A model generated the notes under the pieces. It was not told the DNA's origin. It searched no databases and worked only from the letters and a program-made list of their open reading frames with translations. From Bradyrhizobium sediminis (GTDB lineage Bacteria > Pseudomonadota > Alphaproteobacteria > Rhizobiales > Xanthobacteraceae): a DNA stretch of 64,000 bases. Every line of letters starts with the position of its first letter. The first letter of the stretch is position 1. The stretch lies in NCBI RefSeq assembly GCF_018736085.1, contig NZ_CP076134.1:4536501-4600500 (forward strand), in the 5' to 3' direction. The translations under genes and the position numbers were made by a program. Positions 25,562 to 35,464 of the stretch are shown here, piece by piece.

Positions 25562-27658
25562 ATGTCGCTGGGCGGGGACGATCGTTTAAACGGTGGCGGC
25601 AGTTCGCATTCAAATCAACCCGACGAAGGGACGCCGAAGACGGCCAAGATCATTCCGCTTCGGACCGTGCTTGATGCCTCCGCTCCGCCGGCTGACGATC
25701 CCCCCGTCACATTTGCGGACGAGGAAGCACCTCCGGCGAAAGCCAGAATCACGGATCCGCCGGTCGAACCGTCGCTGCGGGAGGAAGCAAAGACCCCGGC
25801 GCCGGGATCCACCGTCTTGATCGAGCAGCCCGTTGCGCCTCCGCCGTCGACCGGCGACGGGGGCGGCGGCGGCGCCTCAGGCGGAGGAGGAGGCGGCGGA
25901 GGCGGCACGCCGCCGCTGCACAAGCGATCCAGCGACCATGAATTCCGGGATGTGCTCGGCAAGGGCCTTTCGAAAGCACGCCGCAGCCTGGTGACCGTGG
26001 GAATCTTCTCGGTTGCGGTCAACCTGCTGGTGCTCGCAATTCCGATCTACCTGTTCAATATGTCCGATCGCGTGCTGACCAGCCGCAGCACGGACACGCT
26101 GGTGATGTTGACCATAATCGTGGTCATTGCGATCGCGGCGCATGTGCTGATGGACATGATGCGCCGCATCATCCTGATGCGCGTTGCAGTCGAGACCGAG
26201 GCGAGATTGGGCGGACCCGTGTTGAGCGCCGCCGCCAGGGCCGCACAAGGCGGATCCAGCCGGGAATTCCAGACATTGGCGGACCTGCAGCACCTGCGAT
26301 CATTCATCACTGGTCCGGTATTGCTGACAATGTTCGATACGCCGGTTTCGCCGGTCTACTTTGCCGTGGTGTTTCTCATTCATCCGCATCTCGGTTTCAT
26401 CGTGCTGGCGACCGGCGCTGCCCTCGTCGCCGTGGCGCTCTTGAACCAGCGGGTGACCGCGGTGCCGTTCACCCAGGCCAACAACTACGGCACCAGGGCA
26501 AACCTGCAGGCGGAATCGATGGCCCGCAATGCCCAGGTCATCAACGCCATGGGAATGATCCCGGAAGGCGTCCAGGTCTGGGGCCGCGAAACGGTCGAGT
26601 CCCTGAAGGCGCAGGTGATCGGCCAGGACCGCAACATCCTGATGACGGGGCTGTCGAAGTTCCTGCGGCTGTGCACCCAGATCGCCATCCTCGGATGGGG
26701 GGCATGGCTGGCGCTGGAAGGCCAGATGACCAGCGGCATGGTCATTGCGGCTTCGATCGTGGCAAGCCGGGCGCTGTCGCCACTGGAAGGGACCATCGAA
26801 GGCTGGCGCAGCTTCGTCCAGGCGCGTTCGGCCTATGCCCGGGTCAAAACCCTGCTGCTGAATTCGCCGCTCAATATGGAGCGACTGCGGTTGCCGCGGC
26901 CGGCCGGATATCTCAACGTCGAGCGGATTCTCTACGTGCCGCCGCCGAACAAGAAGGTGATCCTGAACGGAATCAGTTTTCAGCTGAAGCCCGGTGAATC
27001 GCTCGCCATTGTCGGGGATTCCGGCACCGGCAAAACCATGCTGGCGCGCATGCTGGTCGGATCCATCATTCCGACCGCCGGCAGCGTAAGGCTCGACATG
27101 ATGGATCTGCGCAACTGGGATCCACGCCAGTTCGGCGAGAGCGTCGGTTATCTGCCGCAGGATGTGCAATTGTTTCCCGCATCGATCAAGGCCAACATTG
27201 GCCGGATGCGCGAGGATGCCCGCGACGAAGACGTGTTCGACGCGGCGGAGACCGCCGATGTGCACGAGATGATCTCGGGTTTCGCACAGGGCTATGAGAC
27301 CATCGTCGGTATGGACGGCAGTCCGCTGTCCGGCGGCCAGAGGCAGCGGGTCGGGCTGGCGCGCGCGTTTTACGGCAACCCGCGCCTGATCGTACTCGAC
27401 GAGCCGAACTCCAATCTGGATGCGAACGGCGAGCGGGCGCTCGCGAAGGCGTTGCTGCGCGCCAAGGAAAAGAAGATGACGGTGGTCACGATCACCCAGC
27501 GCGCCGCACTGCTGCAGAGCGTCGACAAGATCATGATCCTGCATCAGGGATCGGTGCAAGCATTCGGGACCCGCGACGAGATCATTCCAATCATCACCGG
27601 GCGCAAGCCGACGAACATCCCGGGCGGGCCGGGCGATCCCCCGCCGCTGAATTCGTAG
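25562..27658 (+). CDS. Type I secretion system permease/ATPase
   Basis: This 698-residue PrtD/HlyB-type half-transporter should form the inner-membrane motor of a type I secretion system. Residues 1 to about 135 are a cytoplasmic low-complexity extension ending in a poly-Gly tract ([15 protein letters not shown]), unusual for the family; there is no C39 peptidase domain. The six-helix membrane domain starts at about 145 ([20 protein letters not shown]). The nucleotide-binding domain has Walker A GDSGTGKT, signature LSGGQRQR and Walker [13 protein letters not shown]. It lies 31 bases before its HlyD-type partner and 49 after the likely substrate gene. The TolC-type channel is not in the window. 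Confidence 0.93.
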   Translation: MSLGGDDRLNGGGSSHSNQPDEGTPKTAKIIPLRTVLDASAPPADDPPVTFADEEAPPAKARITDPPVEPSLREEAKTPAPGSTVLIEQPVAPPPSTGDGGGGGASGGGGGGGGGTPPLHKRSSDHEFRDVLGKGLSKARRSLVTVGIFSVAVNLLVLAIPIYLFNMSDRVLTSRSTDTLVMLTIIVVIAIAAHVLMDMMRRIILMRVAVETEARLGGPVLSAAARAAQGGSSREFQTLADLQHLRSFITGPVLLTMFDTPVSPVYFAVVFLIHPHLGFIVLATGAALVAVALLNQRVTAVPFTQANNYGTRANLQAESMARNAQVINAMGMIPEGVQVWGRETVESLKAQVIGQDRNILMTGLSKFLRLCTQIAILGWGAWLALEGQMTSGMVIAASIVASRALSPLEGTIEGWRSFVQARSAYARVKTLLLNSPLNMERLRLPRPAGYLNVERILYVPPPNKKVILNGISFQLKPGESLAIVGDSGTGKTMLARMLVGSIIPTAGSVRLDMMDLRNWDPRQFGESVGYLPQDVQLFPASIKANIGRMREDARDEDVFDAAETADVHEMISGFAQGYETIVGMDGSPLSGGQRQRVGLARAFYGNPRLIVLDEPNSNLDANGERALAKALLRAKEKKMTVVTITQRAALLQSVDKIMILHQGSVQAFGTRDEIIPIITGRKPTNIPGGPGDPPPLNS

Positions 27659-27689
27659 CGGCCGCAGATGGAAGGGAACGAGGCGCGCC

Positions 27690-29054
27690 ATGGCCAACAG
27701 GAAAATTGCAGCCCGAACCGCGGCAGCCGACGGCACCTGGTACGATACGCTGCCGCGATCGACGAAATTTCCGACCATCGGCGGCATGCTGATCATGGCC
27801 GCCGTGCTGATGGGTTTCGGCGTCTGGGGCAATATGGCGCCGATCGCTGGCGCAGTGGTCGCGTCCGGCGTGTTCGTCGCCACCGGGCAAAACAAGATCA
27901 TCCAGCATTTCGAAGGTGGCGTTATCCGCGAGATCTATGTGCGCGAAGGCGACATCGTCGAGCCGGGTCAGATACTGCTCGAGCTTGATGAGACCTCAGC
28001 TCGAGCGGAGTTGCAGCGCCTGTTTCTGCGTCGCATCAGGTTGTCGGCCATCGATGCAAGGCTGCAGACCGAGATGAGGGAAGAGCCGGAAATCACGTTT
28101 CCGTCGGAAGTCGCCAATGCGCCGGCGAATTCGCCCGAGGTGAAGGAAATCATCGACAGCCAGAAGATGACATTCACGGCGCGCCGCAACAATATGAACA
28201 GCGACATCAAGAGCATTAACGAGAGCATCAGGGCGCTGGAGGAGCGGGTCCAGGGATCGCGGGTTCAACTGGACGCGGTCAAGCGCCAGATCGTTCTGCT
28301 CGACGAGGAAATCGAGACCAAGGATCGTCTGGTGCAGGCCGGGCTTGTACGCAAGCCGGAGCTGATGGTGCTGCAGAGGTCGAAAGCCAACCTGGAAGGC
28401 GAAGTCGGCCGCATCATGGGCGACATCGGCGACGCCAAGGAACGGATCGCCCGCGCGGTCGAGCAGATCAACGGCGTGCGCAAGACGGCGATCAAGACCG
28501 CGGTCGAGCAAATGCATGAGGTGCGGGGCGAGCTGGCCGACGTCCGCGAGCGGATGCTTAGCGCCAAGGGCGTACTCGATCGGGTCCGCGTCACCGCGCC
28601 GGTCAGCGGCGTCGTGGTGAAGCTGCGTTATCACACCCGGGGCGGAGTGGTGGAGGCCGGCAAGAACATCATGGAGCTGCTGCCGCTGAAGGACGAGCTG
28701 ATCATCGAGGCCCGGTTGCGGCCGCAGGACATCGACAGCGTCAAGCGCGGGCAGAAGGCGATGGTGCGGCTGACGGCCCTCAACCAGCGCATCTCGCCCA
28801 TGGTTTCTGGGGACGTGATCTATCTGTCGGCCGACACGCTGGCCGACGAAAAGAAGTCGCAGCAGGTCGGACCGACCGACATCTACCTCGTCCGCGTCAA
28901 ACTCAACAACGAGGAAGCCATGGCGCTTCCCGACTTCAGTCCCACTCCCGGCATGCCGGCCGAGGTCTACATCAAGACATCGGAGCGCACGTTCTTCCAA
29001 TACATCGTCAGGCCCATCCACGACAGCATGTCGCGGGCATTCAGGGAGCGCTAG
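27690..29054 (+). CDS. HlyD-family type I secretion periplasmic adaptor
   Basis: This 454-residue membrane-fusion protein has one N-terminal membrane helix (about 31-52, [21 protein letters not shown]), a lipoyl-like half motif ([20 protein letters not shown]), a long coiled coil (about 95-300) and the returning beta domain with [20 protein letters not shown]. The C-terminal part, [11 protein letters not shown] followed by [20 protein letters not shown], is the HlyD/PrtE hallmark. It would bridge the ABC transporter upstream to an outer-membrane TolC channel. The gap of 31 bases to the upstream gene and 38 to the downstream one supports one transcript. Confidence 0.93.
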   Translation: MANRKIAARTAAADGTWYDTLPRSTKFPTIGGMLIMAAVLMGFGVWGNMAPIAGAVVASGVFVATGQNKIIQHFEGGVIREIYVREGDIVEPGQILLELDETSARAELQRLFLRRIRLSAIDARLQTEMREEPEITFPSEVANAPANSPEVKEIIDSQKMTFTARRNNMNSDIKSINESIRALEERVQGSRVQLDAVKRQIVLLDEEIETKDRLVQAGLVRKPELMVLQRSKANLEGEVGRIMGDIGDAKERIARAVEQINGVRKTAIKTAVEQMHEVRGELADVRERMLSAKGVLDRVRVTAPVSGVVVKLRYHTRGGVVEAGKNIMELLPLKDELIIEARLRPQDIDSVKRGQKAMVRLTALNQRISPMVSGDVIYLSADTLADEKKSQQVGPTDIYLVRVKLNNEEAMALPDFSPTPGMPAEVYIKTSERTFFQYIVRPIHDSMSRAFRER

Positions 29055-29092
29055 GCAAGCAACCAGGCAGGTATTCTGGAAAGGCGTCCGCC

Positions 29093-30655
29093 GTGCATAT
29101 CGACATCATCGAAACGTTGCCGTCGCTGGCCAAGCTCCAGGACAACTGGAACGCGGTCTACGATGCGGATCCCGAAGCCCAGATCTTCCTGTCATGGAAA
29201 TGGCTCGGCGGATGGCTGGCTCACATCGAAGGCCCCTGGTTCATCCTGGCGGCAAAGGCCAGCGACGCCGCCGACGCCCCCTACGCTGCATTCTTTCCCT
29301 TGCGGCTGCAGACCGCGATCGAGAACGCCGACGTGCGCAGCGAGATCAGGATGGCCGGCAATTTCTCGGCCGACTACACCGGCATCGTCTGCACGCCGGA
29401 GACGGAGCACAAGGTCATTCCCGCCTTTGCCCGATGCATCAAGCAGATGAACTGGGCACGCCTCAACCTCGAAAATGTCCGGATGTCGGAGCGACGCTTC
29501 CGGTTGCTCATGGCTTGCTTTCCGAAGGCCAGTTTCCAGATGACGGAGGTGGACAGGATCGCCAAGATCGACGGCATCGATAACAGTCTCTGCCCGTACA
29601 CCGCCTTGCCGGCGGACTGGAATTCCTATCTGGAGTCGCTGAGCACCAATACGAGGCAGAAGATCCGGCGCCTCCTCAAACTGGTCAATGCGGGGGGTGA
29701 ATACCGGATCACCGTTGCGACCCCCGAGACTTTCGCGCAGGACCTCAAATCCCTGCTTCGATTCTGGGAGATCAAGTGGCGCCCCCGCAAAGGCACGATG
29801 ACCGACAGCCTGGTTCGCTCCAACGGCAACATGCTGACGCGCAGTTTTCAGTCCGGCCTGGTATTCCTGCCGACTTTCTGGCAGGGCGACCGGCCGGTCG
29901 CGGCGCTGGCCACGCTGGTCGACCCGCGCAAGCGGACGTTCTCCTTCTACATGACCGGACGCGACGAGACCTTCGATGGGCCGCCGCCGGGAATGATCCT
30001 GCATGCCTTCAGCATCCGCCACGCGATCGAGAACGGCTTTACCGAGTATGATTTCCTGCGCGGCAACGAGCCCTACAAATATTCGTTCCATTGTACGGAG
30101 CGCAAGATTCGCTGCACCGTGGTCGAGACGAGGAATGGCAGGAATCTCGGCAACAGGATCGACCCGCGAAGCATTCCCGACGTCCTGGAGCAGGCGACCG
30201 ACCTTCACAAGAAGGGACAGACTGCCGACGCGGAATGCGGCTACCGGCGGATTCTGGAAGTCCAGCCAAGGCATGCCGACGCGCTGCACCGGCTGGGCCA
30301 GTTGCTGACCGCGAAGGGCGACCTGGCCGGCGCCAAGAAACTGTTCCGCACCTTGACGGCGGTCCGCCCCGATGCCGCCAAGGCGTGGCTGTGCCTCGGC
30401 CAGGCCTGCGAAGGGCTCGGCCAGCATCAGGAAGCACTCTACCACTATCTCGAATTCATGCGGCTGCAGCCGGACCTTCCGGACGGGTTCGTCGGCACGG
30501 CCAGGTGCCTGGTCAAGCTCGGGCGGATCGCGGAACTCAACGCCGCGCTGCTGGCGACGATAGGACCGGCGACCCGACCGTCGGTCAGGAATTGGCGCGA
30601 CGGGCCGGCCGTGGCGCATGACAGGCCGGCGCAGGCCGCCTCGGTCGTGCTGTAG
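29093..30655 (+). CDS. GNAT (BioF2/FemAB-like) acetyltransferase fused to TPR repeats
   Basis: This 520-residue cytoplasmic protein combines a double-GNAT, CelD/BcsL-like acyltransferase domain (about 1-345) with three or so TPR units (about 360-490). The acyltransferase features include FLSWKWLGGWLAHIEG, NTRQKIRRLLKLVN and YDFLRGNEPYKYSFH; a TPR example is ADALHRLGQLLTAKGDLAGAKKLF. CelD-like domains act in exopolysaccharide or lipid tailoring, FemAB-like ones transfer amino acids. Its place at the end of the secretion operon suggests modification of the exported protein or of the envelope layer that anchors it. It starts with GTG, and its ribosome-binding site is weak. Confidence 0.8.
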   Translation: MHIDIIETLPSLAKLQDNWNAVYDADPEAQIFLSWKWLGGWLAHIEGPWFILAAKASDAADAPYAAFFPLRLQTAIENADVRSEIRMAGNFSADYTGIVCTPETEHKVIPAFARCIKQMNWARLNLENVRMSERRFRLLMACFPKASFQMTEVDRIAKIDGIDNSLCPYTALPADWNSYLESLSTNTRQKIRRLLKLVNAGGEYRITVATPETFAQDLKSLLRFWEIKWRPRKGTMTDSLVRSNGNMLTRSFQSGLVFLPTFWQGDRPVAALATLVDPRKRTFSFYMTGRDETFDGPPPGMILHAFSIRHAIENGFTEYDFLRGNEPYKYSFHCTERKIRCTVVETRNGRNLGNRIDPRSIPDVLEQATDLHKKGQTADAECGYRRILEVQPRHADALHRLGQLLTAKGDLAGAKKLFRTLTAVRPDAAKAWLCLGQACEGLGQHQEALYHYLEFMRLQPDLPDGFVGTARCLVKLGRIAELNAALLATIGPATRPSVRNWRDGPAVAHDRPAQAASVVL

Positions 30656-30804
30656 AAACAAGGCTGCCGTAACCGGATACGCTCGAGCGTCGGGCCGGTC
30701 GCGCTGCGAGCGCACGCCCGCGGGAGGTTTCGCAATGCCGGTTCCCCTCTCCCACACGGGGAAAGGGGAAACTCAAGCCACCGGCGCCTCAGAACAGCAG
30801 CGCC

Positions 30805-30859
30805 TTGGAATACCAACGCCTTGTTGGAATACCAAAGCCTTTTAGAAAACCAAAGCCTT
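30805..30859. repeat. Three tandem 18-base units at the serA stop codon
   Basis: Units at 30805-30822, 30824-30841 and 30842-30859 read TTGGAATACCAACGCCTT, TTGGAATACCAAAGCCTT and TTAGAAAACCAAAGCCTT. The last unit is the coding end of serA including its stop (TTA on this strand). The other two lie beyond the stop, where the stop position reads TTG. Confidence 0.85.
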
Positions 30860-32431
30860 GGCCTGCTTGACCTGCGGCAGCCCCTGCACCTTGGCGAGCA
30901 CTTCCGGAGGCACCGCGCCGTCGACCTCGACCAGCGCGATAGCGTCGCCACCCTGCTTGGTGCGGCCGAGATGGAAGGTCGCGATGTTGAGCTTGGCGTC
31001 ACCGAGCAGGCTGGCAAAGCGGCCGATGAAGCCGGGCTTGTCCTCGTTGGTGACGTAGATCATCGACTTGCCGAATTCGGCGTCGACCCGGATGCCCTTG
31101 ATGTCGACCAGCCGCGGCTTGCCGTCGGCATAGACCGTGCCCGACACCGAGCGCTCCTGCCGCTCGGTGGTGACGGTGACCGTGATCATGCTTTCATAAT
31201 CGCTCTGCGCCGCGCGCACGATCTCGTCGACCACCATGCCGCGTTCCTTGGCGATGACCGGCGCCGAGACGACGTTGATGTCGCCCAGCATCGGCCGCAG
31301 CAGGCCCGACAGCACCGCCGAGGTCAGCGCCTTGATCTTCATTTCGGCGACGTGGCCCTCATAGGTGATCTGCACCTTGAGGATGCCGGTTTCGGTGAGC
31401 TGGCCCGCGAACGAGCCGAGCTTTTCGGCCAACTCGATAAACGGCTTCAGCTTCGGCGCCTCTTCCGCGGTGATCGAGGGGAAATTGACGGCATTGGAAA
31501 TCGCGCCGCTCAAGAGATAATCCGACATCTGCTCGGCGACCTGCAGCGCGACGTTCTCCTGCGCTTCTGTGGTGGAGGCGCCGAGATGCGGGGTGCAGAT
31601 CACGTTGGGGTGTCCGAACAGCACGTTCTTGGTGGCCGGCTCCTCGACGAACACGTCGAACGCGGCGCCTGCGACGTGCTTGGAATTCAGCGCATCGACC
31701 AGCGCCTGCTCGTCGACCAGGCCGCCGCGCGCGCAATTGATGATGCGCACGCCCTTTTTCATCTTCGCAAGCGCGCCGGCGTCGATGATGTTTTTGGTCT
31801 TCTCGGTCAGCGGCGTATGCAGGGTGATGAAGTCGGCGCGCTTGAACAGCTCGTCGAGCTCGACCTTCTCGACGCCGATGTCCTTGGCGCGCTCCGGCGA
31901 CAGGAACGGATCGAACGCGATCACCTTCATGCGCAGGCCGAGCGCGCGGTCGGCGACGATCGAGCCGATATTGCCGCAGCCGATCACGCCCAGCGTCTTG
32001 CCGGTGATCTCGACCCCCATGAAGCGGTTCTTCTCCCACTTGCCGGCCTGGGTGGAGGCGTCGGCCTGCGGAATTTCGCGCGCCAGCGCCAGCATCAGAG
32101 TGATCGCGTGTTCGGCGGTGGTGATCGAATTGCCGAACGGCGTGTTCATCACGATGATGCCCTTGGCGGTAGCGGCCGGGATTTCGACGTTGTCGACGCC
32201 GATGCCGGCGCGGCCGATCACTTTCAGCCGCTTCGCCTTTTCGAGGATCTTCGCGGTTGCCTTGGTGGCGGAGCGGATCGCCAGGCCATCATAATGGCCG
32301 ATGATCTCGGCGAGCTTTTCCTTGTCCTTGCCGAGATTGGGCTGGAAATCGACCTCGATGCCGCGATCCTTGAAGATCTGCACAGCGGCGGGCGACAACG
32401 CGTCGGAAATGAGAACCTTGGGTTTGTGCAT
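30842..32431 (-). CDS. serA: D-3-phosphoglycerate dehydrogenase
   Basis: SerA (529 residues) converts 3-phosphoglycerate to 3-phosphohydroxypyruvate with NAD, the first step of serine synthesis. The nucleotide loop is GVIGCGNIGSIVADRA. The catalytic residues lie in INCARGGLVDEQAL, VFVEEPATKNVL and CTPHLGAST. The intervening ASB domain and the C-terminal ACT domain (RFASLLGDAKLNIATFHLGR) match the long form of the enzyme, in which ACT domains can bind serine. It lies 151 bases downstream of serC in the same direction. The 3' end is tandemly repeated (30805-30859). Confidence 0.96.
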   Translation of the reverse strand: MHKPKVLISDALSPAAVQIFKDRGIEVDFQPNLGKDKEKLAEIIGHYDGLAIRSATKATAKILEKAKRLKVIGRAGIGVDNVEIPAATAKGIIVMNTPFGNSITTAEHAITLMLALAREIPQADASTQAGKWEKNRFMGVEITGKTLGVIGCGNIGSIVADRALGLRMKVIAFDPFLSPERAKDIGVEKVELDELFKRADFITLHTPLTEKTKNIIDAGALAKMKKGVRIINCARGGLVDEQALVDALNSKHVAGAAFDVFVEEPATKNVLFGHPNVICTPHLGASTTEAQENVALQVAEQMSDYLLSGAISNAVNFPSITAEEAPKLKPFIELAEKLGSFAGQLTETGILKVQITYEGHVAEMKIKALTSAVLSGLLRPMLGDINVVSAPVIAKERGMVVDEIVRAAQSDYESMITVTVTTERQERSVSGTVYADGKPRLVDIKGIRVDAEFGKSMIYVTNEDKPGFIGRFASLLGDAKLNIATFHLGRTKQGGDAIALVEVDGAVPPEVLAKVQGLPQVKQAKALVF

Positions 32432-32458
32432 GGGACTTTTCCTTTGGAAAAATGAAAC

Positions 32459-32566
32459 GTCGTCCCGGCCGTAGCGCCACTTGGCGCGAAGAGCCGGGAC
32501 CCATACTCCCGCTGGTGGTTATGGGTCCCGGGTCGCGCGGCGAAAGGCCGCTTGCCCGGGACGACA
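32459..32566. repeat. Dispersed palindromic repeat between serC and serA
   Basis: The sequence begins CGTCCCGGCC and ends GCCCGGGACGAC, enclosing GCCGGGACCCATACTCCCGC and its counterpart TTATGGGTCCCGGGTC, so it folds into one long branched hairpin. It fills nearly the whole gap between serC and serA and may attenuate read-through or protect the serC mRNA end. Confidence 0.75.
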
Positions 32567-32582
32567 ATTGAACGGGATTACG

Positions 32583-33755
32583 TTACGCCGCCTTCGGCAG
32601 CGCAGCCTTGGTCTCGGCGAACGCCCAGTCGATCCACTGCGTCAGCAGCGCGACATCCTTGGCTTCCACGGTAGCGCCGCACCAGATGCGCAGGCCCGCC
32701 GGCGCATCGCGATAATGCGCAAAATCGTAGCCGGCGCCCTCCTTCTCCACCAGCGCCACCAGCTTCTTGGCGAAGTCGGCCTGCGCGTCGGCGGTGAGAG
32801 CAGTGATCGCGGGATCGATCACCTTCATGCACACCGAGGTATTGGAACGGATCGCCGGATCCTTGGCCAGGAAATCGATCCACGGCGTCTTCGCCTTCCA
32901 GTCGGCGAGCACTTTCGTGTTCGCGTCGGCGCGGGCGATCAGGGCCTTCAGGCCGCCGACCGATTTCGCCCAGTTCAGCGCGTCGAGATAATCCTCGACG
33001 CACAGCATCGACGGCGTGTTGATGGTCTCACCCTCGAAAATGCCCTCGTTGAGCTTGCCGCCCTTGGTCATGCGGAAGATCTTCGGCAGCGGCCAGGCCG
33101 GCTTGTAGGTCTCGAGGCGTTGCACCGCCCGCGGCGACAGCACCAGCATGCCGTGCGCGGCCTCGCCGCCAAGCGCCTTCTGCCAGGAGAAGGTCACGAC
33201 ATCGAGCTTGGCCCAGTCGAGCGGCTGCGCGAACGCCGCCGAGGTGGCGTCGCAGATGGTCAGGCCTTCGCGGTCGGCCTTGATCCAGTCGGCATTGGGC
33301 ACGCGTACGCCCGAGGTGGTGCCGTTCCAGGTGAAGACGATGTCGGAAGCAGGATCGGCCTTGCTGAGATCGGGGATTTCACCATAGCCGGCATGCAGCT
33401 TGGTGACGTCCTTGAGCTTCAATTCCTTGACAATGTCGCTGACCCAGCCTTCGCCGAAGGACTCCCAGGCGATCGTGGTCACGGGCCGCGCGCCGAGCAG
33501 CGACCACAGCGCCATTTCGACCGCACCGGTGTCGGACGCCGGCACGATGCCGATCTTGTAACCGGCAGGCACCTCGAGCACTTCGCGCGTCAACTCGATC
33601 GCGAGCTTGAGCTTGGCCTTGCCGATTTTCGCTCGATGCGAGCGGCCGAGGGCGGCGTCTTTGAGATTTTGGGGGTTCCAGCCGGGGCGCTTGGCGCAGG
33701 GGCCGGAGGAAAAATACGGCACATTGGGCCGCAAAGCGGGCTTCGCTGCAGTCAT
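32583..33755 (-). CDS. serC: Phosphoserine aminotransferase
   Basis: SerC (390 residues) is the PLP-dependent enzyme that makes phosphoserine from phosphohydroxypyruvate and glutamate, the step after SerA. It begins [20 protein letters not shown], the alphaproteobacterial form of the enzyme. The PLP lysine lies in [20 protein letters not shown], with [14 protein letters not shown] before it. The length and order are normal. It precedes serA in the same direction; the dispersed repeat between them means co-transcription is likely but not certain. Confidence 0.95.
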   Translation of the reverse strand: MTAAKPALRPNVPYFSSGPCAKRPGWNPQNLKDAALGRSHRAKIGKAKLKLAIELTREVLEVPAGYKIGIVPASDTGAVEMALWSLLGARPVTTIAWESFGEGWVSDIVKELKLKDVTKLHAGYGEIPDLSKADPASDIVFTWNGTTSGVRVPNADWIKADREGLTICDATSAAFAQPLDWAKLDVVTFSWQKALGGEAAHGMLVLSPRAVQRLETYKPAWPLPKIFRMTKGGKLNEGIFEGETINTPSMLCVEDYLDALNWAKSVGGLKALIARADANTKVLADWKAKTPWIDFLAKDPAIRSNTSVCMKVIDPAITALTADAQADFAKKLVALVEKEGAGYDFAHYRDAPAGLRIWCGATVEAKDVALLTQWIDWAFAETKAALPKAA

Positions 33756-33834
33756 GATCTATCCTTCCAGATAGCTAGCCTCCCGTTGGGGGGAGGTGTC
33801 CCGCCGCGGTGCATAAGGGAAACGCCTGGAATCG

Positions 33835-34113
33835 TCAAGGAACTTTCGAGGGGCCAGATATACACTTTCGGCAGATGTGACCCTTGGGATCAGGTGTGAT
33901 CCCGGGATCAGGTGCGCCCCTGGAATCGCAACCGATTGGTGGCCCGGCGACCACATCGGGCGGGATTGCCGCAGGGGGTTGCGACTGAAGCAGTTCGTCA
34001 GCATCCGTGACGGTTCTTGCCGCCCTTCGCCTGCTCGAGGTTTTCAGTACGCTGTTTTCGCCGGCCTGCACGACGTACTCGTTGCCGATCCGAATAATTG
34101 AATAATTGTTCAT
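33835..34113 (-). CDS. Small conserved hypothetical protein
   Basis: This 92-residue protein begins MNNYSIIRIGNEYVVQAGEN and continues VLKTSSRRRAARTVTDADEL, followed by a Pro-rich tail ending CRKCISGPSKVP. The first 50 residues look like a compact conserved domain that I recall from short Bradyrhizobium proteins, always with this SRRRAA motif. The function is unknown. The ATG at 34113 is preferred to the longer frame to 34167 because similarity seems to begin there; the ribosome-binding site is weak. The two cysteines in the tail (CRKC) could bind a metal. Confidence 0.6.
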   Translation of the reverse strand: MNNYSIIRIGNEYVVQAGENSVLKTSSRRRAARTVTDADELLQSQPPAAIPPDVVAGPPIGCDSRGAPDPGITPDPKGHICRKCISGPSKVP

Positions 34114-34289
34114 GTGTGGATCCCCAACCTGCCCGAGCCCGGCGGGATACAGCACAATGCCACGCATCGTTGCGCGGAAATAATTACGAAAGGCTGGCTG
34201 GTTTATCGCGCGTTAACCGGAACGAATGGCAAAGCCCGTTTCGCAATCGGCGCAAGGCCGCAGCGATCCTGCCGACGAATTTGGCTGTA

Positions 34290-34760
34290 TCAAAATCTCC
34301 AGGTCATTCCGACATGGCTCGGCTGAAACCCGAGCCGCCTGTAAAACCGCTGCGCGTCGACGCGGGTGTTATGCGTGAACAGTTCGACCAGTTTGCAACC
34401 GTTGGTGCGTGCCTCGTCGAGCGCCCATTGCACCAGTTGCTCCCCGACGCCGCGGCTGCGGCGATGCGTGGCGACGCGGACGTCCTCGATCAGGCCGCGC
34501 AAGGCGCCCTGCGAGCTCAGTCCCGGCAAGATGCAGAGTTGCAGGCAGCCGATCACGGTGCCCTCGCCGTCCTCGGCGACCACGAGATGGATGTTCGGAT
34601 CGGCCTCGACCCGATCGAACGCCCGGAAATAGAACGGCGGCAGCGGGTCTTCGATCCGCTCGCGCGCGCTGCCGAGCGGATCGTCCGCCAGCATCGCCAC
34701 GATGGCGCCGACGTCGTCGCGGCGGGCGCGCCGGATGGTGACGGTGGAAATCGCGGCCAT
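34290..34760 (-). CDS. GNAT-family N-acetyltransferase
   Basis: This 156-residue single-domain GNAT enzyme has the acetyl-CoA-binding core ATHRRSRGVGEQLVQWALDEA preceded by the beta strand GALRGLIEDVRV, and a C-terminal AQRFYRRLGFQPSHVGM. It transfers an acetyl group to an amine; the substrate is not predictable. It lies 17 bases downstream of the GST gene in the same direction, probably co-transcribed. Confidence 0.88.
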   Translation of the reverse strand: MAAISTVTIRRARRDDVGAIVAMLADDPLGSARERIEDPLPPFYFRAFDRVEADPNIHLVVAEDGEGTVIGCLQLCILPGLSSQGALRGLIEDVRVATHRRSRGVGEQLVQWALDEARTNGCKLVELFTHNTRVDAQRFYRRLGFQPSHVGMTWRF

Positions 34761-34777
34761 GGTGGTATCCTTGGAAC

Positions 34778-35368
34778 TCAGCGCGCCGGTGGTAGCCCGA
34801 GATAGCGTTCGGTGTCGCCGATCCAGCGCCGCACCGCGGCATAGCCGTCGAGGTGGAAGCCGCCCTCATGCGCCAGCCGCGTATAGGCCAATAGCGCGAC
34901 GTCGGCGAGCGAAACAGCCTCGCCGACCAGGAACCGCGTCGCGGCGAGCTGATGCTCCATCCGCGCCAGCGCCGCATAGCCGCGCTTGATCTTGTCGGGA
35001 TCGAGGTCGGAGGCCGGCTTGCCGAGATAGACCATCTGGAAGCGGCACACCGCGATATAGGGCTCGTGGCTGTATTGCTCCCAGAACAGCCACTCGTCCA
35101 TCTTCGCCGCGGCAAAGTCGTCCGCGGGAATGAGATCGCTGCCGCGGGCGAGATAACGGATGATGGCATTGGACTGCGCCAGCGCGCGGCCGTCGTCGAA
35201 CACCACCGTCGGCACCTGCCCGGCGCCGTTGAGCTTGAGAAATTCCGTGGTGCGGGTCTCGCCCTTGAGCGTATCGACGCGGATCCAATCGTAGGGCAAC
35301 GCCAGGTGATCGCAGATCCACTTCACCTTCAGGCAATTGCCCGAATTGGTATCGCCGTAGATTTTCAT
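34778..35368 (-). CDS. Glutathione S-transferase
   Basis: This 196-residue GST has a thioredoxin-like N-terminal domain (MKIYGDTNSGNCLKVKWICD, with the cis-Pro in GAGQVPTVVFDDGRALAQSN) and an all-helical C-terminal domain from about residue 85. The pair S9-G-N11 with Cys12 lies at the catalytic position. Cytoplasmic, it probably conjugates or reduces small electrophiles. It sits 17 bases before the GNAT gene. Confidence 0.9.
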   Translation of the reverse strand: MKIYGDTNSGNCLKVKWICDHLALPYDWIRVDTLKGETRTTEFLKLNGAGQVPTVVFDDGRALAQSNAIIRYLARGSDLIPADDFAAAKMDEWLFWEQYSHEPYIAVCRFQMVYLGKPASDLDPDKIKRGYAALARMEHQLAATRFLVGEAVSLADVALLAYTRLAHEGGFHLDGYAAVRRWIGDTERYLGLPPAR

Positions 35369-35464
35369 GGCCGGCCACCGTTCTCAGGAGAGCGACAGAC
35401 CAGCAGCCGGCAGCACTTCTGTCAACAGGATCGGACGGTGCCTGGAATCCGCCGACGCATTCGA

